NCBI GenBank assembly: GCA_003577275.1
Contig: QEVO01000004.1
Span: 186,001-250,000 of the forward strand
Origin: Pseudomonadota bacterium
GTDB lineage: Bacteria; Pseudomonadota; Alphaproteobacteria; Sphingomonadales; Govanellaceae
Direction: 5' to 3'
DNA: 64,000 nucleotides
Positions 43,851 through 53,230 of the stretch are shown here, piece by piece (within the stretch, counting starts at the first letter, position 1; every line of letters starts with the position of its first letter). The notes under the pieces were generated by a model. The model was not told the DNA's origin and made no database searches. It saw nothing but the letters and a program-made list of their open reading frames with translations. The position numbers and the translations under genes are program-made.

Positions 43851-45632
43851 ATGCTCCAACCAACGCCGACGCGTGACGCGCTACCTCGCCGGTTTGCCGA
43901 CTTTGCAACCCTGCCTGAGGCCGTCGAATACGCGGCCAGAGGAAATCGCGGGTTTAATTTCTATTCCGCTCGCGGCCAGCTGGAACGCGTCCTGACCTAC
44001 CGCGAGCTTTATGAGCGGGCGCAGGATTTCGCCCGCCGTCTGATCGCTCTGGGCCTGCGCCGGGAATCACGGGTGGCGCTGGTGGCCGACAACAGCGCCG
44101 ATTTCGTGATTGCCTTCGTCGGCTGCCAGTTCGCCTCGGTGCTGCCGGTGCCGCTGCCGCTGCCGACCTCGTTCGGCGGCCGGGAGGGCTATTGCCAGCA
44201 GCTCAATCTGCAAATGAAGAGCTGCGCCGCCAATACCGCCATCGCGCCGGAAAACATGCTGGACCTCCTCAAAGAGGCGACCGCCGGTTTGCGGCTGGCT
44301 TTTACCGGATCACACGGCGAATTCTGGTCGCTTCCCGACAGCAAGAACGGCGCTCCCGCTGCGCTGCGGTTGCCGGAAGCCGACGATCTGGCCTACCTGC
44401 AATATTCCTCGGGCAGCACCCGCTTTCCCCACGGCGTGGCGGTCACCCACCGTTCGCTGATGGCCAATACCTATGGCATCGGCTATCACGGCGTTAAGGC
44501 CGGCGAGGATGACCGCTGCGCCTCCTGGCTGCCGTTTTATCACGACATGGGCTTGGTGGGGTGCCTGTTGGCGGCGCTGACCTGCCAAGTCTCCACCGAT
44601 TTCATGGCCACCGAGGACTTCGCCCGCCGGCCGCTGCAATGGCTCAACCTGATGAGCCGCAACAAGTGCACCATTTCCTATAGCCCGACCTTCGGCTACG
44701 ACATCTGCTCGCGCCGCATCGGCAAGGAGGCGCTCGCCAATCTCGATCTGTCGAGCTGGCGGGTGGCCGGCATCGGCGGCGACATGATCCGGCCTGATGT
44801 CATCGACCGTTTCGCCAAGACCTTCGCTCCCACCGGCTTTAGCGAAAAAGCCTTCGTGGCGAGCTACGGTCTTGCCGAGTGCACGCTGGCGGTAAGCTTT
44901 GCCCCTTTAAACCGCGGCCTTGAAGTCGACATGGTGGATGAGCGCGTGCTGTCGGGCGACATGAAGCCCGGCGCCAACGGCAAACCGCACGGCTTGAACG
45001 GCAACGGCGGCTTCTTCTCCGTCATCACCAGCAACGACAATGTCGCCTATCGCGCGGTAGTCAATTGCGGCGTCCCGCTGCCCGAATACGAAGTGGAAAT
45101 CCGCGATGAGGATGGCGCGCCGCTGGACGATCGTCAGATCGGGCGCGTCATGGTGCGCGGCGCCAGCGTCATGCGGGAATATTACCGCGATCCGAAAGCC
45201 ACCGCCGCCGCCTTGAGCGAGGACGGCTGGCTTGATACCGGCGATATGGGATACCGTATCGGCCAATCGCTGTTCATCGTCGGTCGCTTCAAGGACATGA
45301 TGATCATCAATGGCCGCAACCATTGGCCGCAGGATATTGAGTGGGCGGTGGAGCAGATCCCCGGCATTCGCACCGGCGATAGCGCGGCGATCTCGGTGCC
45401 CGGCCACAATGCCGAAGAGGTGCCGATGGTGCTGGTGCAGTGCCGCCTGCGCGATGAGGATGAGCGGCGCAACCTGCAACGGCAGATCAAGGAAACCGTA
45501 CAGCAGTTCTTCGGCGTTTCCTGCGAGGTCATCCTGGTCAGCCCGCGGTCGCTGCCGAAGACCTCTTCCGGCAAACTGAGCCGCACCAAAGCGCGCATCC
45601 ACTACCTGTCGGGCACTTTTGCCGCGCAATAA
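43851..45632 (+). CDS. acps: Fatty acyl-AMP ligase/acyl-ACP synthetase of sphingolipid synthesis
   Basis: A 593-residue ANL-family adenylating enzyme. Motif A3 reads YSSGSTRFPHGVAVTH, with Arg after SGST and no Lys, which is the mark of fatty acyl-AMP ligases rather than acyl-CoA ligases. SWLPFYHDMGLVGCLL and VASYGLAECTLAV are further FAAL motifs, and LPKTSSGKLSRTKAR supplies the catalytic lysine. It would activate a fatty acid and load it on the small ACP two genes downstream, feeding serine palmitoyltransferase. It is first of four same-strand genes (ligase, reductase, ACP, Spt). Confidence 0.88.
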   Translation: MLQPTPTRDALPRRFADFATLPEAVEYAARGNRGFNFYSARGQLERVLTYRELYERAQDFARRLIALGLRRESRVALVADNSADFVIAFVGCQFASVLPVPLPLPTSFGGREGYCQQLNLQMKSCAANTAIAPENMLDLLKEATAGLRLAFTGSHGEFWSLPDSKNGAPAALRLPEADDLAYLQYSSGSTRFPHGVAVTHRSLMANTYGIGYHGVKAGEDDRCASWLPFYHDMGLVGCLLAALTCQVSTDFMATEDFARRPLQWLNLMSRNKCTISYSPTFGYDICSRRIGKEALANLDLSSWRVAGIGGDMIRPDVIDRFAKTFAPTGFSEKAFVASYGLAECTLAVSFAPLNRGLEVDMVDERVLSGDMKPGANGKPHGLNGNGGFFSVITSNDNVAYRAVVNCGVPLPEYEVEIRDEDGAPLDDRQIGRVMVRGASVMREYYRDPKATAAALSEDGWLDTGDMGYRIGQSLFIVGRFKDMMIINGRNHWPQDIEWAVEQIPGIRTGDSAAISVPGHNAEEVPMVLVQCRLRDEDERRNLQRQIKETVQQFFGVSCEVILVSPRSLPKTSSGKLSRTKARIHYLSGTFAAQ

Positions 45633-45718
45633 ACAAATCGCATCACTAAAGAGAGGGTCGGGGGACGGCGCAGGATATGCTGCGCCGAGCTTAATGATGA
45701 TGAAATGAGCATGAGGCC

Positions 45719-46654
45719 ATGACGATCATCGCGGTCACCGGCGGCACCGGCTTTATCGGTCGGCACCTTATCGAAGGGCTGACGGCAGCCGGCCATGACG
45801 TAGTCGCCCTGACCCGGCGAGAGGCGCCACCGCGACCGGGAGTCAAATGGCTGTCCGGCAGTCTGCATGACAGCGCCAGCCTGCGCCGGTTGATCGACGG
45901 CGCCGAGGTGGTGGTGCACTGCGCCGGCGCGGTCAAGGCAAAGAGCGCCCAGGCCTTCGACGCCGCCAATGCTCAGGCGGTATCCCACATTGCCGGCATC
46001 GCCGCTCTGCAAAGCGCGCCGCCGCTGTTGATCCACCTCTCGTCCCTGGCGGCGCGCCAGCCGGAATTATCGCCCTATGCCGCCTCCAAGGCGGCCGGCG
46101 AATTAGCGTTGTCGCGGCTGCGCGACATGCCTTGGGTAAGCTTGCGTCCACCTGCGGTCTATGGTCCGGGCGACCAGGAAATACTGAAGATTTTCAAGAG
46201 TCTGAAATACGGCATCGGTCTCGTGCCCGGATCGGGGGAAAGCCGGCTGTCAATCCTCTATGTGCATGATTTGGTGGCCGCCATCTTGGCGCTGACGGCA
46301 GCGGACAGGACAGCAGTGGCCGGCGCCACCTTCGAGCTGGGCGATCCTCGCGAGGACGGTTACACCTTCAGCGAAATTTATGAAATCGCCGGGCGTGTTC
46401 TCGGCCGCCGGGCGCGGCTGATCGGCGTGCCGCGCCGGCTATTGACCACGGCGGCGCAAATCAATAGAGCTATGGCGCGCCTGACCGGAGACACACCTAT
46501 GTTGACGCCGGAGAAGGTGGCGGAGCTTCTGCACCCTGATTGGGTGGCGCGTGGCCCCAAGCTTGGCGAACGCATCCCCTGGTCGCCACGGATCGGGCTT
46601 GAAGAGGGATTGCGCGAAACTCTGGCCTGGTACCGGGCCGAGGGACACCTATAG
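45719..46654 (+). CDS. cerR: NAD-dependent epimerase-type reductase (CerR-like)
   Basis: A 311-residue extended SDR. The N-terminal motif is TGGTGFIGRHLIEGL; HLSSLAARQPELSPYAASKAAGE contains YxxxK, and LRPPAVYGPGD follows. In Caulobacter a protein of this type (CerR) reduces the 3-keto group of the sphingoid base or ceramide, and its gene clusters with spt and the ACP, exactly as here. Function is inferred from family plus neighbourhood. The start is the ATG after GAGG. Confidence 0.85.
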   Translation: MTIIAVTGGTGFIGRHLIEGLTAAGHDVVALTRREAPPRPGVKWLSGSLHDSASLRRLIDGAEVVVHCAGAVKAKSAQAFDAANAQAVSHIAGIAALQSAPPLLIHLSSLAARQPELSPYAASKAAGELALSRLRDMPWVSLRPPAVYGPGDQEILKIFKSLKYGIGLVPGSGESRLSILYVHDLVAAILALTAADRTAVAGATFELGDPREDGYTFSEIYEIAGRVLGRRARLIGVPRRLLTTAAQINRAMARLTGDTPMLTPEKVAELLHPDWVARGPKLGERIPWSPRIGLEEGLRETLAWYRAEGHL

Positions 46655-46721
46655 AGCGGGTGTGGTATAAGGGGCGGCAGCGAGGCCGCCTTCAAGGGGC
46701 TGATGTGGAAAGGCGGAACCG

Positions 46722-46985
46722 ATGACGATCAACAAGGACTCGCTGACGGAAGAGACGATATTCGCCGAGGTGTGCCGCCTTTTGGGGCCGTTCAACAAAC
46801 GCGGGGTGAGCGTGACGCGAACCACCAATTTCTCGTCCGATCTGGAGCTTGACTCGCTGGCGGTCATGGACTTACTGGCTGAAATCGAGGATCATTTCGA
46901 TATAACGGTGCCGCTTAACGTTTTGCCCGACCTGGAAAAAGTCGGCGATGTGTCCGCCGCGGTGCTCAAGATCATAAAGGGGTAG
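46722..46985 (+). CDS. Dedicated acyl carrier protein
   Basis: An 87-residue ACP with the phosphopantetheine serine at S45 in DLELDSLAVMDLL. It is diverged from housekeeping AcpP. Lying 4 bases before spt and downstream of the acyl-AMP ligase, it is the likely carrier presenting the acyl chain to serine palmitoyltransferase, as shown for the specialised ACP of Caulobacter and related bacteria. Confidence 0.9.
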   Translation: MTINKDSLTEETIFAEVCRLLGPFNKRGVSVTRTTNFSSDLELDSLAVMDLLAEIEDHFDITVPLNVLPDLEKVGDVSAAVLKIIKG

Positions 46986-46989
46986 AAGC

Positions 46990-48270
46990 GTGGATCTTTT
47001 CGATAAGTTCGAACCTTTGTTGCAAGCCAAGGCGAAGCTGCCCTTCGAGGATGGCGATCCCTTTACGGTTTGCATGGAAAAGGTCATCTCGCAGACCGAG
47101 GCGATCATCAACGGCCGCCATACCGTACTAGCCGGCACCAACAACTATCTCGGCCTGACCTTCGATAGAACCTGCATCGAGGCCGCCCACCAGGCGCTTG
47201 ATGAACAAGGCACCGGCACCACCGGCTCCCGCGTCCTGAACGGCACCTACGCCGGCCATCGCGGACTGGAGGAGGCGCTCGCCGAATTTTACGGCACCGC
47301 GCACGCCATGGTGTTCTCCACTGGCTACCAGGCCAATCTCGGCATGATCTCCACCCTGTGCGGGCCCAAGGACTTTCTCCTCATCGATGCCGACAGCCAT
47401 GCCTCGATCTACGACGGCTGCAAGATGGGCGACGCCACCGTGGTGCGCTTCCGGCACAACGACGCCAACGATCTCGACAAACGGCTACGGCGGATCGACG
47501 CCTCGGCCGGCCGCTTGGTGGTCCTGGAAGGACTTTACAGCATGCTCGGCGACCGCGCGCCCTTGAAAGAGCTGGTGGCGGTGGCCAAGGCCCACGGCGC
47601 CAGCGTGCTGGTTGACGAAGCCCACTCCCTGGGTGTCTACGGCGCCACCGGCCGCGGCGTCTCGCAGGAGGACGGGGTAGAAGATCAAGTCGACTTCATC
47701 GTCGGCACGTTTTCCAAAAGCGTCGGCACCATCGGCGGCTTTTGCGTCTCCAATCACCCTAAGTTTGAAGTCATGCGCCTGGTCTGCCGACCCTATCTGT
47801 TCACCGCTTCGCTGCCGCCGTCGGTGGTGGCGTCCGCCACCGCGGCGGTCAAGGTCATGGGCCGTTCGCCGGAACTGCGCGAACAGTTGTGGCGCAACGC
47901 CCGCCAACTGCACGATGGATTGGAAAAACTTGGCTTTTCCTTGGGCGCGCCAGTGAGCCCGATCAGCGCGGTCAAGATTTCCGATCAGGCGACCGCCATG
48001 CGCTTCTGGGCGGGACTGTTGAAAGCCGGCGTTTACGTCAACCTCGCCTTCCCGCCGGCAACGCCGCAAGGCATTTACCTGCTGCGGTGCAGCCTGTCGG
48101 CGGCGCATACGCCGGAGCAGATCGCCTTCATGCTGGAAAAGTTCAAGGAAGTGGGCTTGGCGTTGGGCGAGATCGGCCCCAACCGCGTCAGCGAAACGCG
48201 CCCCGCCGGCGCAGACGCCAGAACAATTGCAAGCCCGCTAACAGCGGGTGCCGCCGCTGCCACGGGGTAA
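46990..48270 (+). CDS. spt: Serine palmitoyltransferase (alpha-oxoamine synthase family)
   Basis: A 426-residue PLP enzyme. NNYLGLTFD at the N-terminus, GTGTTGSRVLNGTYAGHRGLEEALAEF, DEAHSLGVYGATGRG, and the PLP lysine in GTFSKSVGTIGGF are present. It condenses L-serine with an acyl thioester to 3-ketosphinganine, the first committed step of sphingolipid synthesis. The context (acyl-AMP ligase, CerR-like reductase, ACP) favours Spt over 7-keto-8-aminononanoate or 2-amino-3-ketobutyrate synthases. The start is GTG 46990. The C-terminal 80 bases overlap the convergent nucleotidyltransferase-like gene, an unusually long overlap. Confidence 0.92.
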   Translation: MDLFDKFEPLLQAKAKLPFEDGDPFTVCMEKVISQTEAIINGRHTVLAGTNNYLGLTFDRTCIEAAHQALDEQGTGTTGSRVLNGTYAGHRGLEEALAEFYGTAHAMVFSTGYQANLGMISTLCGPKDFLLIDADSHASIYDGCKMGDATVVRFRHNDANDLDKRLRRIDASAGRLVVLEGLYSMLGDRAPLKELVAVAKAHGASVLVDEAHSLGVYGATGRGVSQEDGVEDQVDFIVGTFSKSVGTIGGFCVSNHPKFEVMRLVCRPYLFTASLPPSVVASATAAVKVMGRSPELREQLWRNARQLHDGLEKLGFSLGAPVSPISAVKISDQATAMRFWAGLLKAGVYVNLAFPPATPQGIYLLRCSLSAAHTPEQIAFMLEKFKEVGLALGEIGPNRVSETRPAGADARTIASPLTAGAAAATG

Positions 48271-49105
48271 TCTCGATTTTTACCCCTGAATGACGGCTGA
48301 TTTTCCACGCCAGATAATCAATGCCGCCATCGAATGTGAAGGTTCCCTTCACCAGCCGCAGGATGCTCAAGATTTTGCCCTGGATGCGACGCAACGCCCA
48401 CGACAATCGACACCACGCCTGACTGCCGGCCGTCGTTGCTTGCCACTCGCCGCGCAACATATCGGTCAGCGCGTCATAGCGATTACGGTCAAGCTCATAA
48501 AGCTCGCGGCCCTTGTCCGCCGCTTCCGAGCGCAATTCCGCACGGTAGGTTTGACGAAAAGCGCACGACCACAGCTCGGCGGCGGAAAAATTTGCGCCCA
48601 TCAGCGGCCGCACCGATGACGCCATCGTCCGCACCGCTTCGGCAAGCGCCGCCGCCACTCGCCGCTCGACCTCTTGATCGCGCGCGTAGACCAGCCGGCA
48701 GGGCTGAGCAAAGCGCGCCCACACCGAGGCGTTGAACGTGCGCGCGCTGGCCAAGCGTTCAAAATGCGGCAGCGACAGCACCGCGTACTTGCTGCGCATG
48801 ACCAGACCGTCATCAAGCCGGGTTTCGGCATAGAACACATTGGGCGGGATCAGTCGGTTGGCCAGCGCCAGCGGATGCCGTCCCCACAGCGCCCGATAGC
48901 CGTCAACAAGCACGTAAAAGTCCAGCACCTTCTCGGCCAGATCGCCGGTCCGCAGGCAGGAGCCGTAGAATAGCACCGCCGCCACCGAGGAGCCCAGCCG
49001 GCGGCGGATGTCTTCGACCGCCATCTGAACGCTCGCCGCCACCGAGCCCTTGATCTCGGCGTCAAGGAACGCGCCAAGGGCATCGCCGGCGGCCGCTGCG
49101 GTCAC
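48188..49105 (-). CDS. Tam41-like cytidylyltransferase of the sphingolipid locus
   Basis: A 305-residue protein with a nucleotidyltransferase core: VAAVLFYGSCLRTGDLAEKV then LDFYVLVD, giving GS at 48-49 and the metal-binding Asp pair D62/D68. The following LIPPNVFYAETRLDDGLVMRSKYAVLSLPHFERL and the Trp-x-R-F-x-Q-P segment resemble mitochondrial Tam41, which makes CDP-diacylglycerol. The start GTG overlaps the stop of the lipid kinase gene (GTGA), so the two are translationally coupled. I infer it activates the phosphorylated ceramide with a nucleotide. Homology to Tam41 is by motif recognition only. Confidence 0.7.
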   Translation of the reverse strand: MTAAAAGDALGAFLDAEIKGSVAASVQMAVEDIRRRLGSSVAAVLFYGSCLRTGDLAEKVLDFYVLVDGYRALWGRHPLALANRLIPPNVFYAETRLDDGLVMRSKYAVLSLPHFERLASARTFNASVWARFAQPCRLVYARDQEVERRVAAALAEAVRTMASSVRPLMGANFSAAELWSCAFRQTYRAELRSEAADKGRELYELDRNRYDALTDMLRGEWQATTAGSQAWCRLSWALRRIQGKILSILRLVKGTFTFDGGIDYLAWKISRHSGVKIEITPWQRRHPLLAGLQLFWRLRRRGAFR

Positions 49106-50085
49106 GGCGCGCCCTCGGGGTTGCCGAAGTTGACGAAGGTGAAGTTGTCGTCGGCGCTGATGATCACTTCCCGGCCTGGCAGAGGGGTATAAAACTCGCC
49201 ATCCACCGTGATCGGCGTGGTCAGACGCAACCGGACGAGCGAGGCGTTACGGTTGGTCACCCCGGCCACCGCCCGCTTGCCGTGCTTGCCGGTCAGCGCC
49301 AGCCAGATGGCGCGCATGACGATGCCGGGGGTGTCCTCGACGCTGAAATAGCGGACCGCGCCGGCGCCATCGCCGCCGCCCGCCCGGAAGCCTAACAGCA
49401 GGCGATTAAGGGTGGTGGCGATGACCACCAGGTACCGGCCCATGACGGTTCCCTTGCGGTCGATCGTGACCTGAACCAGGCTCCGTTCGTCCTGGCCCTT
49501 CCTGAAAAAGCCGCCAATGATCGCCCGGCAGAACAGCACCGCCATGGACAGCACATGGGACAGGGCGTTGGGCAGGCCTAAAGGATGGATGCGGCGGCGG
49601 GTATAGGCGATCCCTTCGATGATGCCGGCGGTGCCCAGAAACATGCCGTAGATCGGCTGTTGGCGGTCGATGCCGTCGACCTTGAGGACATGCCGCTTGA
49701 CCACATGGCGGTTGAGGCTGCCGTCCTTGGCCCATTCCAGGAGCCGCCGCAGATAAAGGTGCGGCCGGGGCTGTTTTGCGCCCAGATCCTCGCTGATCAT
49801 GTTGGTCTTGCCGGCGGGCAGGATGGCGATCAGCGGCACTCTTTCGAACGGCTTTTCATTGATGAGGACCGAGAACACCGCGTGGATGGTGCCATCACCG
49901 CCATTGATGGCGATCACCTCCGTGCCGTATTCGGCGAAACGGCGCAGCGCCAGGGAGACGTCGCGGATATCGCCGATCTCGAAGTGGAAAACGCCGTTGA
50001 AATCCTCCACCACGTCACGCACCAAACCGAGGCCGGTGGCGTTGCGCGTGCTCATCGGATTGGATAGGACGCCCACCAGGCTCAT
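49102..50085 (-). CDS. cpgB: Ceramide kinase-like lipid kinase (DAGK/LCB5 family)
   Basis: A 327-residue diacylglycerol-kinase catalytic-domain protein: SNPMSTRNATGL at the N-terminus, the nucleotide loop VIAINGGDGTIHAVFSVL (GGDGT at 62-66) and LPAGKTNMISEDLG. Proteins of this family in the Caulobacter sphingolipid cluster (CpgB) phosphorylate ceramide on the way to ceramide phosphoglycerate. Here the gene sits convergent with spt and is translationally coupled to the Tam41-like gene. Ceramide as the substrate is inferred from context; the kinase family is clear. Confidence 0.8.
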   Translation of the reverse strand: MSLVGVLSNPMSTRNATGLGLVRDVVEDFNGVFHFEIGDIRDVSLALRRFAEYGTEVIAINGGDGTIHAVFSVLINEKPFERVPLIAILPAGKTNMISEDLGAKQPRPHLYLRRLLEWAKDGSLNRHVVKRHVLKVDGIDRQQPIYGMFLGTAGIIEGIAYTRRRIHPLGLPNALSHVLSMAVLFCRAIIGGFFRKGQDERSLVQVTIDRKGTVMGRYLVVIATTLNRLLLGFRAGGGDGAGAVRYFSVEDTPGIVMRAIWLALTGKHGKRAVAGVTNRNASLVRLRLTTPITVDGEFYTPLPGREVIISADDNFTFVNFGNPEGAP

Positions 50086-50172
50086 CAGCCGCCGATCCCT
50101 TTTTGGTTGTGCGAAGGCGGCGCCAACCTAGCGTGACGCTAGCCGACATTCAAGGTCGACGTGAGGGCGCCG

Positions 50173-50742
50173 TCAGCGGCGCTGGAACTGGCGTCCCGGC
50201 TTTTTTTTTGACACCAAGTAGCGCAGCTCGATTTCGAGCGCCGCTCCCTCGGGGCCTAGCTCGAAGGCGGCATCCTTATAGGAGGGGGCGGCGAATAGAA
50301 AGCTCGGGTTATTGGAGAACCCGCCGCCATCGCTGGTGATATTGAATTTATGGTTGCCGTTTTCATCATGAAGCACGGCCAGGGCGTAGCGGCCGGCGTG
50401 CGGGGCGGAAATGCAGACCTCGACCCCATCGGCGGCGGCTGGCACCTCGAATCGCACCAGTTTTTTGCCTTTTTCGAGAAATTCCTCCGGATCGTCGCCA
50501 TAAAGCACGAACCGGACGTTGCCTTTGCTCGACCGCAGCTCCCCGGTTTTGACGCGGATGTCGGGACGCCCGTGCAGATTGAGACAGTGCGAGGGGTCGA
50601 CGCCAACCACCCCCTTGCCGGGGGCCATCGGGGTCGCCGGGTTCAAAGCCGGCTCGGCGGCCGCCAAGCTGCCGCCGCCGCTCAAGCTGGCCACGGCAAG
50701 AATGACCGCCGATCTTAAGCACTTACCCACAGTTTGCGTCAC
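50173..50742 (-). CDS. Exported DUF2141 protein
   Basis: A 189-residue protein with a signal peptide (LRSAVILAVASLSGGGSLAAAEP) and a DUF2141 domain: ADGVEVCISAPHAGRYALAVLHDENGNHKFNITSDGGGFSNNP. DUF2141 is a periplasmic beta-sandwich domain of unknown function. It lies upstream of the lipid kinase on the same strand (87-base gap) and divergent from lptF, so a role in handling or sensing the exported lipid is possible but unproven. Confidence 0.85.
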   Translation of the reverse strand: MTQTVGKCLRSAVILAVASLSGGGSLAAAEPALNPATPMAPGKGVVGVDPSHCLNLHGRPDIRVKTGELRSSKGNVRFVLYGDDPEEFLEKGKKLVRFEVPAAADGVEVCISAPHAGRYALAVLHDENGNHKFNITSDGGGFSNNPSFLFAAPSYKDAAFELGPEGAALEIELRYLVSKKKPGRQFQRR

Positions 50743-50899
50743 CGCCGCCTGACCCCGTTATATCCTGGCTCCCAATCATAGCTTATAGATAAGTTTGGCA
50801 ATAATATGTTTCTTCCGTTCGCTTCGACCCGGCGGCGGCGCTTGCGGCGGCCGCCGGGGGCGGCTATGACGGCAAGGAACGGTATTTTAGGTTGGTTTG

Positions 50900-52078
50900 G
50901 TGCTCAAGGTTCACCGCTATATCCTGCGCCAGGTGATGTTTCCGCTGCTCTCGACCTTAGGGATCGCGGCGCTTCTCCTCCTGTTGGAGCGCATGCTGCG
51001 GATCTTTGACTTTGTCATCAACCAGGGCGGGCCCTTATCCGTGGTGTGGCGGATGCTGGGCAACCTGATCCCCCATTACCTGGGCCTTGCCCTGCCCATC
51101 GGGCTGTTTCTGGGCATACAGTTGGGCTTTCGCAAACTGTCCTTAAACAGCGAAATCGACGCCCTGCAATCAAGCGGCGTCGGCCTCAATCGCCTGATGC
51201 CGCCGCTCATTGCCCTCGCCTTTCTGCTGACCGCCTTCAGCGTAGCCCTGACCGGCTATATTCAGCCCTATAGCCGCTATGCCTACGCCACCCTCGCCTT
51301 CGAGGTCAGAAGCGGCACCCTGGGCGCCAGCATCAAGGCCGGGGAGTTCACCAACATCGGCAGGGGCATTACCGTCTGGATCGAAAAAGCCAGCGAGGGC
51401 GGCCATCGGCTGGATAATATTTTCGTGGAAAAGCGCGGCGCCGATGGCCGGGTGACGGCGATCTCGGCCGCCTCGGGCACGTTCTTCACCACCGATGACC
51501 TGTTAAGCCTGGTGTTGCGCTTAGAGGACGGCACCCTTCTTGATCTCGACGCCACGCAGCCCAAACCCCGCGTGCTGACCTTCAAGGCGCACGATCTGAT
51601 CGTCGACCTGCCCACCGCCGCCTCGTTCCGCGAACGCGGGGACACCACCGACGAGGACACCCTGGGCGAGCTGTGGCAGAAGATGCACCAGCCACGGCAG
51701 GATGCGGCGCTTTACGCGGCAACCTTTCATGCCCGGCTGGCGCGGGCGCTGTCGCTGCTGGCCATCCCATTCTTCGCCATGCCGCTTGGCCTTGTCGCCA
51801 AGCGCTCGACCAGTTCCATCGGCATCACCTTCGGCATCCTGGTCATGCTGCTGCTCCACAAGACGGTGGAATTCGGCGAAGTGTCCGCTGGTCATAGCGG
51901 CGCGTCGGTGTGGCTGGCGATCTGGCTGCCGGTCGGCCTGTTCTTCCTCCTTAGCTTCCGCCTTTATTACATCGGCACCCATAAAGTCGGCGGCGTGCCG
52001 CTGCAAAATCTTGACCGCGCATGGTCGGCGAGCGCCGCCTTCTTCGGCAGCCTGTTCCGTCGGCGGAGGCCTGGCTGA
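50900..52078 (+). CDS. lptF: LptF-family lipid export permease
   Basis: About 392 residues of the YjgP/YjgQ family. The N-terminal spans (HRYILRQVMFPLLSTLGIAALLLLLERML), the conserved NSEIDALQSSGVGLNRLMPPLI coupling helix, a large periplasmic jellyroll and three C-terminal spans are all present. LptF and LptG form the membrane part of the LptB2FG extractor. The GTG at 50900 is used as start (TTG at 50897 also possible). It is coupled to lptG by a TGATG overlap. Being placed inside the sphingolipid locus is unusual; it could serve lipopolysaccharide, the sphingolipid, or both. Confidence 0.9.
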   Translation: MLKVHRYILRQVMFPLLSTLGIAALLLLLERMLRIFDFVINQGGPLSVVWRMLGNLIPHYLGLALPIGLFLGIQLGFRKLSLNSEIDALQSSGVGLNRLMPPLIALAFLLTAFSVALTGYIQPYSRYAYATLAFEVRSGTLGASIKAGEFTNIGRGITVWIEKASEGGHRLDNIFVEKRGADGRVTAISAASGTFFTTDDLLSLVLRLEDGTLLDLDATQPKPRVLTFKAHDLIVDLPTAASFRERGDTTDEDTLGELWQKMHQPRQDAALYAATFHARLARALSLLAIPFFAMPLGLVAKRSTSSIGITFGILVMLLLHKTVEFGEVSAGHSGASVWLAIWLPVGLFFLLSFRLYYIGTHKVGGVPLQNLDRAWSASAAFFGSLFRRRRPG

Positions 52079-53184
52079 TGCTGCGCTCCTTCGCCAATCC
52101 GGCTTCGCGCACGCTCAACCACTACCTGGCGCGCGCCTATCTGATGCGCTTTCTGGTGCTGTTGTTTGGCGTGGCGCTGGTCTTGCAGGTGCTTGACCTG
52201 TTGTCGAACTCCGGCGACATCATGGCGGCGGAAGGGGCAACCTATGCCTCGATCGTGCGTTATATCCAGCTGCGCCTGCCGCAGCTCATTTCCGAATTTG
52301 CTCCCTTCTCGGCGCTGCTTGCCGCTCTTTTGACCTATACGACGCTCAACCAGCACAGCGAGATCGTGGTCATGAAGGCGTCGGGCGTATCGCCGCTGCG
52401 CATCGTGGCGCCGCTGGTCATGGCTTCGTTATTCATCGCCATCATGCATTTTATTTTTAACGAATCGGTGGTGGTCCGCACGGCGGCTGAATTGAAGCAC
52501 TGGCAGGATCATAACTACGCGGTCGACCTGCCGCCGGCGCCCAAGGGTAGCGCCCGAACCTGGGTCGTCGACGGCCAGAATCTCATTGAGGTCAAGACCG
52601 TCAGCCGCAACGGCACGCTGCTGGTGATCGACGAGCTGTCGGTTTATGAACGTGATCGCGAGGCGCGGCTGATCGGTCTCTTGCGAGCCGATTTCGCCGT
52701 ATTCCGCGACGGCGCCTGGACCCTGTTCGACGCCCGGCACTTCGATATCCCGTCCCATGAGGTGACGGCGGAAGAACGCATGGGCTGGACCACCTCGATA
52801 CCGCCGGAACGTTTCCTCGCCTTGGCGGTGTCGCCGGAAGGCGTCTCGTTCGGAGAACTGTTTTCGGCCATCGTCCGGCTGGAAGAGGAAGGCTATCCCG
52901 TGCGCTTCCTGGCCGCTTCCCTCCATCATAAGGTCGCCGCGCCGCTCGCGACGCTGTTGATGCCGCTCCTCGCCGCTCTGGCCGCCTTCGGCGTGGTGCG
53001 CAGCGGTCAGCTTTTGTTTCGCGCCGCCGGCGCGCTGGCGTTCGGCTTTGCCTTTTTCGTCGTCGACAATCTCTTGCTGGCCATGGGCCAGTTCGGCCGC
53101 ATGCCGCCGGCGATGGCGGCTTGGTCGCCGTTTCTGTTGTTTCTGACCGCCGGCATGCTGGTGCTGGTGTACACCGAGGAATAA
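52078..53184 (+). CDS. lptG: LptG-family lipid export permease
   Basis: About 368 residues with the same fold as LptF. RTLNHYLARAYLMRFLVLLFGVALVLQVLDLL forms the first span, TTLNQHSEIVVMKASGVSPLRIVAPL is the coupling-helix region, then come a periplasmic domain and three C-terminal spans. The ATG overlaps the lptF stop by one base, so the subunits are made together. No lptB, lptA, lptC or lptD is nearby. Confidence 0.9.
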   Translation: MLRSFANPASRTLNHYLARAYLMRFLVLLFGVALVLQVLDLLSNSGDIMAAEGATYASIVRYIQLRLPQLISEFAPFSALLAALLTYTTLNQHSEIVVMKASGVSPLRIVAPLVMASLFIAIMHFIFNESVVVRTAAELKHWQDHNYAVDLPPAPKGSARTWVVDGQNLIEVKTVSRNGTLLVIDELSVYERDREARLIGLLRADFAVFRDGAWTLFDARHFDIPSHEVTAEERMGWTTSIPPERFLALAVSPEGVSFGELFSAIVRLEEEGYPVRFLAASLHHKVAAPLATLLMPLLAALAAFGVVRSGQLLFRAAGALAFGFAFFVVDNLLLAMGQFGRMPPAMAAWSPFLLFLTAGMLVLVYTEE

Positions 53185-53230
53185 TGATTCATGACCGTCG
53201 CCGCGCGCCAGGCGGGCGTTGCCTTTCGCC

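Noticed and set aside
44395..44450. Apparent loss of the conserved Lys in the adenylation P-loop (SGSTRFPHGV)
   Set aside because: Arg after SGST and absence of this Lys are normal in fatty acyl-AMP ligases, so it is diagnostic rather than a defect.
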